Shown: positions 1 through 14,200 of the stretch, piece after piece
Numbering within the stretch: position 1 is the stretch's first letter
Layout of the letters: the number at the start of each line of letters is the position of its first letter
NCBI GenBank assembly: GCA_034687125.1
Contig: JAQGBZ010000265.1
Span: 23,681-87,680, forward strand
Source of the DNA: Neelides folsomi
Taxonomy: Eukaryota; Arthropoda; Collembola; Neelipleona; Neelidae
Length of the DNA stretch: 64,000 nt
Direction of reading: 5' to 3'
Notes under the pieces: model-generated
What the model saw: only the letters and a program-made list of their open reading frames with translations
Database searches by the model: none
Told to the model about the DNA's origin: nothing
Program-made: the position numbers and the translations under genes

Positions 1-1797
1 TTAATTTAAATCAAAGAACCAAAATTTTCAATTTTAATCAATTTGAACGCTAGAATTTTGTAAATAGACTACATTGCGAAATTAAAATTTTGAATGGAGT
101 CTTGTACTTTTATTGAACTTTGCACAAATTATCACCAAGAGACTTAATTTCCATACATCTAATGGCAATGTCTTCAAAAGGCCTGACAGTTATGAGTGCC
201 ACTATACTCAGAACACTAAGCCCAATTTTTTCCCAATATGCAATATGGTGAAATAATTTAATCGTTTTGATATATTTTGAAATACTTCAAATGTTTTATC
301 ATTTTCTGCACTAAAACATAGCAGAGTTTGATATTATTGATGAATTATGAATGAGACATTTTTAAATGAAGATGATTTTAATTATTTGAAGAGAAAACAC
401 TTTATTCAATATATTCATATTCGCAGAGTCCAAACAAATCTGAGATACCTTCACCAAACATTGTATTATAGAGGTACTAATTCACTATAATGTACTTAAT
501 TAATTTAATGTAACTAAAATCTAAAAACTTTATAAAACTTAAAATCAAACGACATGTTCTGTCTATGCATTACAAATTGCATAAATTGAAGTTAGGTGTA
601 TTATTACCTATTTATCTTCTACATATTACACATACAGATATATTACTTATTCATCTAATTTGGAGTCTCCCGTTTGTTTCGAAAAGTTGGCTTAAACATG
701 GAATTTAACCACGCTAATCTCTCCATCAATTTTACTTAAGCTGCATTTTTAACTTATTTAGATCGGTAAGTAATTAGATACTTATTGTATACTAGAATTA
801 ACTAAAAAATAATCTAAAAATATTCATAAAACAATCAAACATAACATAACGTGCATACAAACGTGTATGAAATACAATCTACAAACTTCGTCGTTACATT
901 AAAATATTATACATAGTAGTAAGTCATATCATAAGTCATAACAATCTCGGCAATTAATGTTTAATTTCTTATCTCTGACATAAGAGGCGATCATAATGCT
1001 ACCAGCATGTCTTAACTCAAATTGTAAAAATATTCACTCATATTAATCTTCTATTTTAAAAATTCATCTAATGATTTAATATCGCATTATATTTATTGAT
1101 AAAAGTAAATACCTTGCTAAAACGCATTTAATAGTCATTTAACTCATTTAACACTTGAAAGTTTTCACAAAAAGTGAACCATGTTGAATACATTGATTTT
1201 AATTGTTCATCCTCTTTAAGTAGCAATAATTATATTTTACAATTGATTCAAATCATCATTTATGAATAAACTATCAGTATTACAATTTTAAATAATAAAA
1301 CTAGTAAATCAGTAAATGTCTACTCGCAACATATAGCCATGTTAAAATAATTAAAGCTTTCATAACTCAACTTCTGACAACTTCTTTCTTACGACCTTCC
1401 ACAACGAATATAAAATAGGTTTACAATCTACAATTACTCTCACTTTTAAGATCTACCATATGACCACAACGACAATACATTCACATTCATAAATCATAAC
1501 GTGGATAATACTTAATTATTTAAGTAGGAGTATATAAATGTATGCATGTAAAGTAGTCGATACTTCTTCCCCAAATACTTGTAATTTCTTTGTCCCTTTT
1601 GGCTAGACAATTATATATTGTTTTTTGTATAATACATATAATTGATTTATATTTGATTAATAATCTATTAAAGCACTCATGGGGGGAATTCTTCATGTAA
1701 TAATACACAGATTTACAATGGATTTTTGTACAATGGGCTTATCCTTCACTCCTACAGAAGCAAATGTATTCTTCTTAAGAAATAGCAAAATACATCA
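1..1797. other. AT-rich 3' flank, no gene recognised
   Basis: This stretch is very AT-rich and lies downstream of the minus-strand PDZ gene. Open frames here are at most about 60 codons, without splice-site support or recognisable composition. I see no RNA gene or transposon in it. It is read as intergenic sequence, with the possibility that a longer 3' UTR reaches into it. Confidence 0.5.
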
Positions 1798-1803
1798 TTT
1801 ATT
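1798..1803 (-). terminator. Candidate polyadenylation signal AATAAA
   Basis: TTTATT on the plus strand reads AATAAA on the minus strand, about 270 nt beyond the stop codon of the PDZ gene at 2076-2078. A T-rich stretch follows downstream on the minus strand. It is the closest canonical hexamer I found after the stop. Other TTTATT copies occur further on in this AT-rich flank, so the true 3' end could be elsewhere. Confidence 0.35.
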
Positions 1804-2075
1804 TGCTACAAAATCTCCTTCTACTTCAACTCATTTCTTATGTCTCTCTTTAGGTATTTATCCTTAAACAGTATTTACGTAGTTGAAAAGCAGCCTCAAT
1901 CATTTTTTTATATTATTAGTATCAGTAAATAGGTTTTTGGATACAATTTGCATAAAATATATTTCACGTGATTATTCTTAATATAAACGCTTGGTCCCTT
2001 CGAAGCTAATTGATGGATGGATTGATATTGAAAGAGACGAGGTGTCGGCGTGTGGGAGTACCATTAGGAAGACGA

Positions 2076-2233
2076 TTAAAGAGGTGATCGAACCGAGATC
2101 TTCACTTCGCCATCTCCGAGTTTCTTCATGAAATTCCAAGTCTCAGTTCTTGACTTCGAAGACATGCTGATTTCATTTATGGCCGCAATGAGGTATCCAA
2201 CTTTCAGCTCTCCACACTTCTCCGCCGGCCCAC
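2076..2233 (-). CDS. Exon 8: second half of PDZ2 and C-terminus
   Basis: The terminal coding exon follows a ttggcag acceptor (AG at 2235-2234). It completes the split Gly codon left by exon 7 and ends with TAA at 2078-2076. It encodes 52 residues (about 1530-1581). They start [15 protein letters not shown], the loop and strand after the PDZ2 binding loop, and continue to the helix-B segment [14 protein letters not shown] and the last strand VKISVR. The protein stops four residues after that strand (SPL and TAA follow), as in IL-16, where the last PDZ is nearly C-terminal. The Trp at about 1562 aligns with the Trp of IL-16 helix B. A 3' UTR continues to about 1780. Confidence 0.9.
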
Positions 2234-5200
2234 CTGCCAAACAAAACGTCCATCCATGTCATGAGCAATAATGAAAAGGGATCATAAAAAACTTGAAATA
2301 AAACTTCATGTCTCAACGTTTACAATATCGTCTACTCCTAATATCAATATTATTTTTTTCCTTCTCCTTTGTAAGCTCGTTAGTTTGAAAGCTGAAGGAA
2401 ATTGGAATGATTTAATTAAGAATTTTTCGTGTCTTACCGACGAAGATTTTCTTGACAGTCAGCGGTTTGTCTCCCATAATGGATCCTTTCCCACCCTCAA
2501 GGGAAAACCCAAGTCCAGCTCCGTCTTTGTGTAGGATCACAGTCTTGAGGGGTCCCCATTTGTAAGTGCTGTCTTCATCATTTTCTAAAAGACTTGCCAA
2601 GGAGCCTCCGCTGAGCAGCGGCTCTACCGCCCGATCAAGCGTTGCACTCGACTCATCAATAGTTTGGAAGCCATTCCCGGCCGTTCGTCCGCGAGAAACG
2701 ACCAAAACCACCTCAGTACGAGGAGCCTAATAATCAACACGAGAGTCAATTACATGCTCTAGTAGCCGCTGAACAAAATTAGTCTTGGTAGCAATGAAGA
2801 GGATCGGAAAGGATTAACTCATTGAAGGTTATATAATGAAGCAGATAATCTGGTAGAAAATGAGTTGCAAAATGTTACCTTGAGGAGATTCAAAGCCTCA
2901 CGATGCGTGAGTCCTTTCGTGCTTTTTCCGTTGATGGAGAGAACTCTGTCTCCGCGATGGACTCGAGCGTCCCGGTCGGCAATGCTGTTTGTAAGCACCT
3001 TATGAACCTGCACAATTAATTAATTCCATTGAATGTGTGATTCCGGTAAGTGTGGAAATATCTCAATGCTTTAAGAATGTGGGCAATCAACTCACCGTGA
3101 TCTCCTTTGTTTCATAGTCGGCTCCACCAGCGAGGGTGATGCCCAAACTTCCGCCAGCAAATTCACGGTGGAGAATCACGACCGAGACTTCGTGTGACGG
3201 AGTTCCTGCTTCTTCCAATGACTGATTTGCTTCATCGATCAATTGCTGCAATTCCTATATAAACATTCCAACAATGAGCCCTCGACCTTTAAACTCTTTC
3301 CTCCCTTTTTCTCCTAAACTATCTGTACATTTCGCGTTTTGCAATTCCACCTGCTCACACAAGTCATTCAATCTCCTTCCCAATTAGCAATTTCTGGGCC
3401 TCTCTCAACTGATTGGGTTTGACTTAAACTCAGACATTTCACCAAACAAACACGCAAGGATGAAGGATGAGGAAATTTCTTATTCATTCTCAATCATCAA
3501 ACCCTTTTCAATACCTTCTCCCCTCTAATAAGGATCGATAGAAATCCAAACTCTTTCATATTACATTATTAAATAATGCAAATGACGAGCCTCACGTGCC
3601 TTTGTTAATTTCGAATTATAGTGTTATAAACTACTTAAATTATTCTTTAAATAGGATTTTAGGTAATAGAGAAAGATGCCGAGGGATGAGTGTGCATAAA
3701 TTTCTTCTCTATTAAATATCGCCGCATATTGGGCAACAACTGTTGAGAGAATGAATCTATCATGAATGAAGTTTATAATTAATCGAAAAGTAGAGGAGAG
3801 ATGTAACTTTGACGTCTGAAGGCCAATGTAAGATGAGAGTGAGTCAGGAAAGCAGGCCATGGGGAAGAAACGATGAAGTGGCGGAAAATAGAATAAGGGA
3901 AAATATAATGATGGGCGATTTCTATTTTGCAACACTCTCACTCAAATTTTTACCCGAAGCAGGATGCAGAGAGGGGGAAATGGTCAAAGTTAATTAAAAA
4001 TCATGAAGCGGCGTGGAAAAAGAATTTTTTGAGTAATAGATTCCACTTGAATCTTTTAAAAGGAAAAATCCTCGTCAGTCAAGTCGAGATACGCCGCAGC
4101 TTCATTTATTCTCTGCATTCTTAGGGGAATTGAGAATGATGTGATGAGAAGATAAGTGGGATTCACATCACCGCAAAAATGAATTTTGATCTTGTAGAGG
4201 AAATGCGTATGGAGAGGAAACGAGGGGCTCGGCTTAAAGAATACAAATTATGCGTTTAAAGTCTCTATGATTATTACCTTCAAATTAAAAAGTGATACAA
4301 TGTATAATTAAAGGTAGGTTTAAACCCTTCATTTGAAAGCCGAATGGAGTGGAAATGAGTTGCGGTAAGCGTGGTAAAGAGGAAAATTGAGTGATGCGCA
4401 TTTGAATAATGAGGAACCTCGTTCAGGGTTCAACTTATGCGGGGCCACGACGGTTCCAAGTCTTCCTAATGTTCTCAAACACTTTTCGGTCCGATTCTCT
4501 TCCCACTCATGCGGCGAGTCGAACGAGAGCCTCCAAGGCGTGTGAAAGGAACTGAACGGAAGAGTGGAAGTTGGAGTAATTGGACGGATCTCCAGGAATG
4601 TGATCATGATCACCCTTTTTCACATCGATGGGAAGAGATCCAAACATTTTTGCAAGACGTTTAAGTGGAGATAGGAATGATGAGGTCTTCACAAATGGGG
4701 GGAGATCTATGAGCCATTTAAACCTAACATGGGTTTGCACTTGAAGAAGTCAACCACGACTCTTCCATGCGGTAGGTCAATGAATTAGAGTTTGCCAATC
4801 ACAATAATGAATTTTAATGGAGACATGCTACAGCTTGGCTCAAAATCAAATCTCATTATTCAGCTGAATGTGATGGTGGAAGGAATTAGAAGATGGGCCT
4901 CACATGAGAAACATCTTTCAATCAATTTCCAATCTTCCCTGCGTCTCTTCTAAAAAATAAATTGATCTTCCCTTGAATAATGGATTGCGTAATTCGATTA
5001 AAAATTTTCAATCTCCCTATTCAAGCTTGAAAACTCAGGGGTAGGCCCTTTTTTGTACGCTTTTTACACGTAAATAATTTTTACCTCTTTTGACATTCAA
5101 TTTGCAAAAAGTTTATGCGCCAACAATGAAGGCCTTGATTCATTTTATGCTTCAAGCCCGCCGTTGAGATACATTTTGAACTCATCTTAAATACCATGAT

Positions 5201-8200
5201 CAAGTGTATTGGATATATTAGATAGACCAAAATCTATTCCCCATTGTTTAAAAAATATATTATAAGTACATACATTGAAGGTAATCAAAAGTCTTGGTAA
5301 GTCGGCGAGATGAAAAAGTAATCAATGGATTGCTAAAAATTCTTTAGAACACTTTGTGAACCTTATTGAATCAAGTCAAAAAAAATAATATTTTGGGATT
5401 CTATCTTTAATTGGTTTTTTTAATTTTAGATGCCGCAAAGAAAAGGGATTGAGATGGGAAACGAAATAGCTTTATACCTAGTATGTTACAAGGAAATGGT
5501 TAAGATGTTTGTGGGTTCTTTGAACTTTAATTACTCTTAGAACTGAGAAATAATGTGATTCAATATTGTTTTGAAAAATGCATTTTTGTAATCTTTGACG
5601 ATTTCAATGGCAGGAGAGCCATGATGAGATGAAATATTGTAAAGTTGTAAGATGGAATCCTTTTAAGCATCTAACCAGCATCTAACAACATTCTCACATT
5701 CCTTCAAATCTTAATTCGCATCAAGCCTCTTCTCTACTCGTTTCCAATCATCACGCAATCTCAACACGAGAGAGAATTAAAATGTCTTGAATGAAAGTCG
5801 CTTTGTCGTCGCGGCCATTCAATGAAGGAAAGTGTCATTTGAGAGGGGTTTAACATGCTTCAAGAGTTGGCTGGCATTCCCATTATTATGATACGAATTC
5901 AATTCCCTCATTAAGGATTGAATCTTTACGACCAGCAAGTGGGATCTGAAGATGGTAATTACTAATAACTAATTACCCTTTCTGCTCACTCCCCCACATG
6001 TGAGCCGAGAGGCTTATTAACCATCATACTATAGTGGTGATGAGGTTATTTAATGATTATAAAAATACCTGTGGAGAAATGAGGCTCGTGGATGAGGCCA
6101 GGGAAGTAATACTGCCATATGGATCCCTTGGGGCGGAGCTGATGAGGCTATTGACAGACCCGTAGAGGCCGGCCGGGGTCGTCGCGCTGCTCTCTTCGCT
6201 TGTTGTGCTGTCAAAGGACGAGACTCGGAAGTGGGCAGGAGGCAAAGGGGCCAACCCGCCGTTCGTTGGAACCAACCCACATGCCGGACTTTTAATCATC
6301 GGACTTGTGATGCTCTTCGAGGGCGAAACGACTTCTTCCTCTCTTGGATAATTTTTAACAGCCGTCTCGGCCTTCTCGAACGCCTTGCGAATATCGTTCA
6401 CTGAAACTGATCGACTGTTGTTTTGTGTTGACGCGTTTTCTTTTCCAGAACTTTCCAACCGCCGTTCTTCTCTCCATGCATTGTCGGTCGCAGCGGCCTG
6501 AGCAGCTGAAATGGCAGCGGAGCGTTTGGCTGCTGGTGAAATCAACTCACGACTGTCATTCACATCTTCCTCGTTCCGATTGAGGGCTCCGGGACGGGTT
6601 CGCAAATTGAGCTCAGGGTCAATTTTGTGAAGTGAGGAAACTGAGGAAGTCCTATATTGCATCATTCCCCCTGGCTTCTCCGCGACCTTGGGAGGAGTTC
6701 CAGCCACCGTGGTCGTTCCATCAGTGGAAATTTGTTGCCATTTCTCTGAAAGAGACTTAAAGTCGTTCCTTCCGCGAGGAATGTTAGTGGCAATAACTTT
6801 CCCTGTCTTTGGGGTACCATCGGACGTTACAATGGTCTTTTCAATGATTCTCTCAATCTTTTTCTCAAGGGCGTCACCAGGATTTGTGACAATTTTAGGA
6901 ACCACTTGGGCAGTGGAAGGTTTGGGGGTTTCTTGGGTCTTCTTCTCCAGCAGATTGAGAGACGTGGAGCTTTTAGAGTATTTTTTCTCTAAAACGGACC
7001 ATCTCTCTTCTTGAGGAACAGAAGGCGAAGGAGTCCCTTGACCCTGACTCATGCTTCCTGAGGAAATGTTGCTTGAAAAGTCGGACTCGTTCCCTGAGCT
7101 GCTTCTGTTCCTCGCTCGCCGCTCTGGTACGGCGGTCGAGTCAGGAGTATCAACAGACAACGGCTGTCTCTCAGTGCTCATTTTACGGTCGGAGCTGAAG
7201 CTGTTTTTCCGATCCGAACCAAGACTCTTTCGCTCCTTGTCAAAACTATTCTTTCTTTCCATATTGCTCAAGTTGAGCTCAATCGGTCTTTCAATTACGG
7301 TCGCCTCGGAGTCTCTTCTATGGAAGTAGCGGGAATTGAGCTCAGTGCGCGTGGAGCCTGGAAGAGCATCGCAGATCTCATTGATGTATGCCATCTTGGC
7401 CTCCATGTCAAAAATGGCTTGGAGCGGAGACTCGTCGAGTTCGGGGAGGATGAGATCGCCCAGATCCACAGACGATTGAACAGAGTGAGAAGGAGGAGTT
7501 TGGGTTTCGCTCTCATCCTCCTCCTCCGTATCTGCCGATTTCCCATAACGGGAGCCCAATGGACCCGAGTTCTTCCTCCGACATTTGCTCACTTCTAATT
7601 CTGAGCAGGAAGATTCGGTGTCTTCTGCCTCTGCGTCGGCGTAGCCAGCCTCTTCATCATCGCTCCGGCGGGTTTGGGCATTATCTGAACCGACACCCCC
7701 GACTCCGCCCCCACTGCTGAACTTGGCAGAGGTGAGGACATTTTTCCGATTGATGGCTTCAACACTCTGGGCCTTTAAAATTCTCCAGCCTTCGTCAGAG
7801 TTGTCTTCGTTCTCTTCCGAACATTCATTACGATGAATGGTAGGATTTGAAGGCCGATCGAGCTCTGGATCTGGCGTACTTGATGATTCTCCAGGCGTAG
7901 GAGAATTGGGAGGTGACAGCCCATGGGATATACTTGACCGACTCGAACTGACTGCCGAGTCATTGTCACTGTCTTCCATCTTTCCTCCTTTCCCATTCAT
8001 CTTCCCATTTGTATTGTTGTTGCACACCCCATTTCCTTGTTGTTGATTCAAATTGCTATTTCCATTGTTCACCAAGACCTTGTTTCCATTCACCAGCTTC
8101 GCTTCGATATTTTTCTCTCCAGAATACTCAAAGCTGGAGTCGGAGCGAGGGGAAGTGAGGCTTTCGAGACTCTTTGGCTCTCCATTCACGCTTTTGATCC

Positions 8201-11200
8201 CTTGATATGTCATCATAGGGCTAGTTTTCTTAACTTGAGTGTTTTGAGTTTGGTAAGTTGTGAGGCTCCTTCGCTTGAATGCAGGGGAGTATTTGGGAAG
8301 CACGTTGTTGAAACGCTGGAAGTCTCCACCGGGAAGATTCCCTTGGATTCCATTTACCTGTTTGGCACTTGGTAAGCTTTGTCTGCTCTGAACCTCGTCA
8401 AGGCTTGAAGGAGAGGAGGAATTTGAGTTCAAATTCGAGCTCGAGGAATTGTAATTATATGACGATGTATTGTAACTCGGATTTAAAAACCCGTCAAGAG
8501 ATTCGGTCCTTGAGGCCGGCGACTTAGCCGGGTACTTTTGAAGGATGGGAGGAAGGGCGTCTTTGCTGATGATGGTGGGGAGGTCGACGACAGAGACGGA
8601 TGTGGTTTTTGGCAACTCTGATTTGCCCACGTCGGGGATGATTAAGCCGCGCAATTTGGTCATGCATTTCCTTCGCTGCTCCATTAAACCATTGGCGCTA
8701 TTGACTCCAGTCATGATCTTCATCGGGCCCATCGGCTGTGTCGAATTGTATCGGAACTTTGAATTATAATTGTAATTGACTCCCTCATCCCCAACATCGA
8801 TCATGCTCTGGCTCCGTTCATGAAGGGTTTTCTCTCCACCGTACGAAGGGCTTTTCCTAACTTCGTAACTCGTCGGAGCCCTTGGAGGCTTTTCTATCTC
8901 AGAGATTGAGCCCTTTCGCCCAGCCAGGTCAATGGTGCTTTTGCTGTTATTCACATTCCACCGAGGTCCACCATTCGCGTACCCGTTTGCAACAGAGAGC
9001 CCGTTCCGCTCGAGAAGGTTCTCAGAGCTCTTGCTGAAAGCGCTCCCTGCAGACCGCGGAAGACTAGACGTTGCAGAAGTGCGAAGTGCTGGTCCATCCG
9101 TCCCATCTTCAATACTGTTGGTCCTGCTAGAAAACATTGCGATTTTGTCTTTCACGCTCTTCTTGCTCGGCTCCCCTGGAGCCTTTCCCAAGCTCCCGTT
9201 CCCATTTGTCATTGTGGTCCCAGGGGGTTCGAAAAGACGCTTTCGATCATCGACGCTCCCCCGTCGACTTCCAGGAATCATAGGAGGAATTGTGGACGGA
9301 AGTGGAGGAGGTTCTTCGGAAGGAGGTTCAGAATTCGGCAGCGGCGGTGGCGAACTCAGCCCGATTTCACCCCGAAACATTTTCTTTTCTGATGGCTCGA
9401 TGTACTTGGTCTTCTCGTCTGACCAGCAATTAGGGAATTCGTCGCCATCGGGGGGAAGGCGGGAAAATGTGGGCGGAGGCGGAATAAACTGATGCAAATG
9501 CTCTGGCTTGTGAACTTTGATCCTTTCCATTCCGTCACCTTGTTGCACTTCTGACTCTTCTCCCTCAGTGATCCCTGTAAGTAAAGAAATGATTTAGTTC
9601 CTTTGATCGCCAATCGTTAACTAAAAGTAGATTTATATTAAACTCTCGAACGCAAAAATATTTATTTAAACTTTAGCCAGATTATCAATCAAACCAATTC
9701 AATTAGCAATGTTAAGAGATAACACTTCAATGACGGCACAACTTGACCTCTTGAAATTACATATAAGCGGTTTAATAATTTGCAAATATGACTTCAGAAA
9801 AGTAGTGCATGTTTCTAATCTACTTCAATGTCAATGCCATCGATTTATATTCACTTCTAATGGACCTTTTAACAAGATTGCCGAAACAGCATTATTGACT
9901 TTTAGCTCCATTTTAAAATAATTGGTTATTTCTTGTTTAAACTAGATAGACAATTTAAAAAATTTAAAGTGATAATGATTTAGGCAATTACATAACTAAT
10001 GGGCATGATAATATTATAAAATACATAGAGTACACTGACTAATATTACATCTTATAACAGAATATATAGGAGAAGTGATTTAGATTTTCCAGATCAATCT
10101 TATTAATGTAAATATCTAATATGTATTTATATGAAAAAAATTAATTTAATATTGCTCTATAAAAAGTATTCATTACTTTCTAATTGGTAAAATGAGGATG
10201 GGAAAGAGGATGAACTTGTGTTTATATGCCAGTATTATAAATGATGACCTCTGTTTTCTATAATGTAATTGAGTGAAAAAAGGAAAGGTTTATCTAAATT
10301 CTCAAATTACTTCCTTCGAAAATAATTAGGTCTTTCAATTCCCATTTGCAAACTAGGTACCTTCTTAGGAATAAAATTTAGTTTTGCTTCTCTGCATGAC
10401 TCACAGAATATGGTATTTACAAACCATAAATTGTTCCTTATTGCCACTACATTCAAAATTCAATATTGTTTGTATTAAGCCTGTTAAGCCATAATAAATG
10501 CAAACTAGATACATAAATAAATGTATATTATCTTTAATAATGAGATCAAATTATTGACTCATCTTCTAACAATGAGTAAAAACTTTGAAATTTCCACTCC
10601 ACCTTATCAAATAAAAAAAATGATTCACTATTATTAGTAGCAATAAAAAATGTATTATCATCATTTTGGCAATTCAGGTGATTTGTGGATTAAATACTAC
10701 TTGTAGTAGTAGGTACTTATGGTATGTAGTATGTGCGTAATGTATGTACATTTATATTTTATTTTTGATTATGTGTATTTATGACTACTGCTGATAAAGA
10801 AAAAGTATGAGTTACACTTGAAGCAAAAACGATTATTAGATTATTACTATTATTTACTTATTGAGTGATGAGTTACTCCTAATGTGGTGTATGTAAAATA
10901 GAATATTCTATTAAATTATAGTTTGCAATATTTGTTATTGTACTCACGATCACGTTTTAGGATCTGAAGAATCAATTGAGGTGATTGAAGCATGATTTAC
11001 GAATTGGTTTCAAGAGTGAGAGAATAGAAGAGAAATCGGAAATAGGGATGAGGGAAATAGTGCGAACCAACAACACATGATTAAATGAGTCTCTGTTATT
11101 AGAGAAGTGATAAATGAAGTCCTTTCGGATTTTTACAACTGAATCTTCCAACTAACGCTAAAGAACAAAAGACGAGGGACGAGAATGGACATAGCGGTGA

Positions 11201-14200
11201 AACTTTTGAAATATTTCACGCACGTAGAAAGGCCTCTTCAAAATATGAATTCCATGCATAATTTTTCAATTTTCGCCCTTCATTGAGAGAGCGTTTAAAT
11301 TAAAACAATTCACTTTTTGCCTCCACCATCGGAAATAATGAGTCACTTGGGAAGAATGCGTTTAATTTCAGCGTACGGCGGATGGAGGGGCACACTGTGG
11401 AAGTAAAATAATGAACTTCTAATTAACATTCGATTAACAGATCTGTGCCTGAGTGAACTTATGATGCTCCCTCTGATACGGAATTCCGCCCTTTCTTGTC
11501 ACTCAGGGAGGAGAAAGAACAATGCGGTCCAACCCGGTCTTCCCCACCACACCAAACCAACTTTTCAATTAACAAACGAGCAATCGGGCCTCATTTCCCA
11601 AAAGATGAAAGAGAGAGGAAGCCGAATTTGCGGCTATTCTCCCCACACTTCAATGATCCGAGGTGAAAAGTGAAACACGAGGCAAAAGGAACTCTCTTTT
11701 CATTACATTTCCGTGTCAAGGCAAAATGACTTCACGTTGGCCCACACCACACGTACGGCCCAATTCAAATGCATTATAAAAAGAGCTCAGATTTATTATG
11801 GGGAAACAGTAAAATTCGTGTTGGACAAATCACCATTTTCACACTGCCATAAAACAATATATTAATACGTGTTCAATCCAGTAAACTCGAAGAAAATGAG
11901 GGGAACCGTTTGCAACGCGGATAATAAAATGTTACACTTCTTCACCTACAATCAGGTATCTCACTCACTCTCACAATCAGTCAGACTAAGGAGGAATTGA
12001 TCGTGAGTGGAGCAAAGGAAGCCGCGACGGAAGGGCAAAGTAAAAGAATGGGAATTTGATTAAGACTAGCTGTCTCTCAATAATAAAAATTCTCCTCCTT
12101 CTCCAAAAGGAAAAAAGAGGGGGAAATAATAAATATCTACGCGGAATTTTATCGTACAAAGAAGAAGGAGACAAATGTGCTCTCCTTTTCAACTCCCTCT
12201 TGTAAATAAATAAAAATGGGTTTGGCTTTAGTGCTTTAGTTATTCTGCACATCGTCTTTTCTTTTTCCTCCTTGAGGAGAATCCAGATGGGACTGGATTA
12301 ACTAATCGTGAGAGAGATTCAATTGAGGGGAATAAGATGAAAATTTAATTCACGTTACGCCTCATTCATTTAAAATATGGGAAATGTGGACGTTTACAAT
12401 TGAGCGAACAATGGTGGGCTTATTCACACTCCGTAATGCATCAAATGTAATAATTCATAATCCACATTAAAATACTCATCTCCACATCTCTTCCCAAAGG
12501 AGTTTCCTAAACGAGGAAACATTAAATTTATTATAACATAAGATATAAAAAATGAGAAATCCGGGAATCACAAGACTTTTCCAACTTTTGCCAATGGTAA
12601 TAATAAGCTTGCTGTAGATATGACGAGATACTCATAAGTCATGAGTCTCATGAATCTCATGAGCAATTTTTAAACTCCCCATGCAGTTAATATTAGAAAC
12701 TCTTGACATGAATCATATAACGTACTACATAACATCCGATGCACAAAAGACTTTTCCAAATGTATGTGAAGGTACTTTTACATAAAAGACTGTTGTCGAC
12801 TATTATTAATTTATTAGTTAATAGCACTTTTACTTTGCCACGATCAAATGCGTTTCTTCCTACATTTCTTCCTCCTTCCTACCTTTTCAAACGTGAGCTT
12901 CTTATCCTATCTCTCACGTTGAGTTTCAGTAAAGAGAAAGACGATGTGACCTGAGAGATTGTAATGATATGACATAAGACGGATCCTTCATTTCCCCATT
13001 CATTCTGCTTCCTCACGTTCCCGACTTCTCAATATTCATGAAATGATGAGGTGTGGAGGAGCATAAAAGAAGAAAAGAGACCACCAGCTCCACTCTCAAC
13101 ATTTGCCTGAGTTGGTGAGGCAGTTTTAATCCATTCAACACACATGGTTGGTAAAAGGCTCATGGATCGTCAAAATGCGGGAAGTTGTTGCAAAAGGGGT
13201 CTTTATGGACTCATCCATTACAGACTGTTGGACACGGACAAAAGGAGATAAGTAAGACTCGGCCAAAGAGGCGAGACATTAAAATAAGACTAGGATTATG
13301 TTATCGTAACGCGAGTTTGCATGCTTGCATGCATGCATGTGTGTATGTGTATATTTGGGTAAAAATCCCCTCTGTTTACCATCATGATTATATTCATTAT
13401 GAGTTGGCCAAGACGAATTTCTCAACTTGGAAGCTTATTATGCATTCCTGCATTCTCTCCATGAAGGATTGTAAGTAGAAGCCCTCGATTCCCAATTGAA
13501 CTTCATGGCCGAGAGGAGGACAATAGGGAAGATTGAGCGGGGATTTTTTTTGGCTCGCTTACTTCATCCCAGGCCATAAAGTCTTTTACTTCAATGAGTC
13601 ATTTTTTGAGAGCCGCCGCCGAACGTGTGTTTGTATTCGAAAATAAGAAAACATTGGAGAAGTGTCGGTGGGGTCTGAGTTGTCTGAGGATCTCCGCCCT
13701 CTTCTTGTGAGACCATTCGATCCCATTTCTTCAATCTCCAACACTTGATATAGTGGACCAAAGGTGCATTAAAGGTAAACCCATCCTGCATTATGCAGTC
13801 TCAACACATAAAATCATACGAGCCCATTGGATTTACGTGAAGCTCATATGAGAGGAGAAAAAAGCCGTAGATGGGAAGAATGGGATAATCTGTATATGAT
13901 AATGTGTTGAGAAAAGAGGCTGACTGGTGTGGAGTCTCCGCGTAGTGACCGTTCATCTATGGACAATGAAGAGACCACCAACCGCACCGAACCGAAACCG
14001 CAAGTTTTTACTCTCTTCCCCTCGCCTGATTCTAATCGGCCCTCTGAAATGAATTGCTCACATATCCAAGACCCTCCCCTCACATCCCTTTCAACTCGCG
14101 TTACCTCAAAATGTTGCCTATTGGGACTCGGTCCGCATGGACGCATTGCATCGTATAGGTAAAGTGAAAGGATAGGTAAGAGGATCGTCTCCCAATCTCA

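Noticed and set aside
6050-6280. Minus-strand 76-codon frame at the end of exon 4
   Set aside because: Alternate frame of the same exon; the main frame is continuous with the PDZ exons.
6688-9492. Plus-strand open frames of 69-186 codons opposite exon 4
   Set aside because: They are antisense shadows of the real minus-strand coding frame. Their boundaries do not coincide with splice or start signals.
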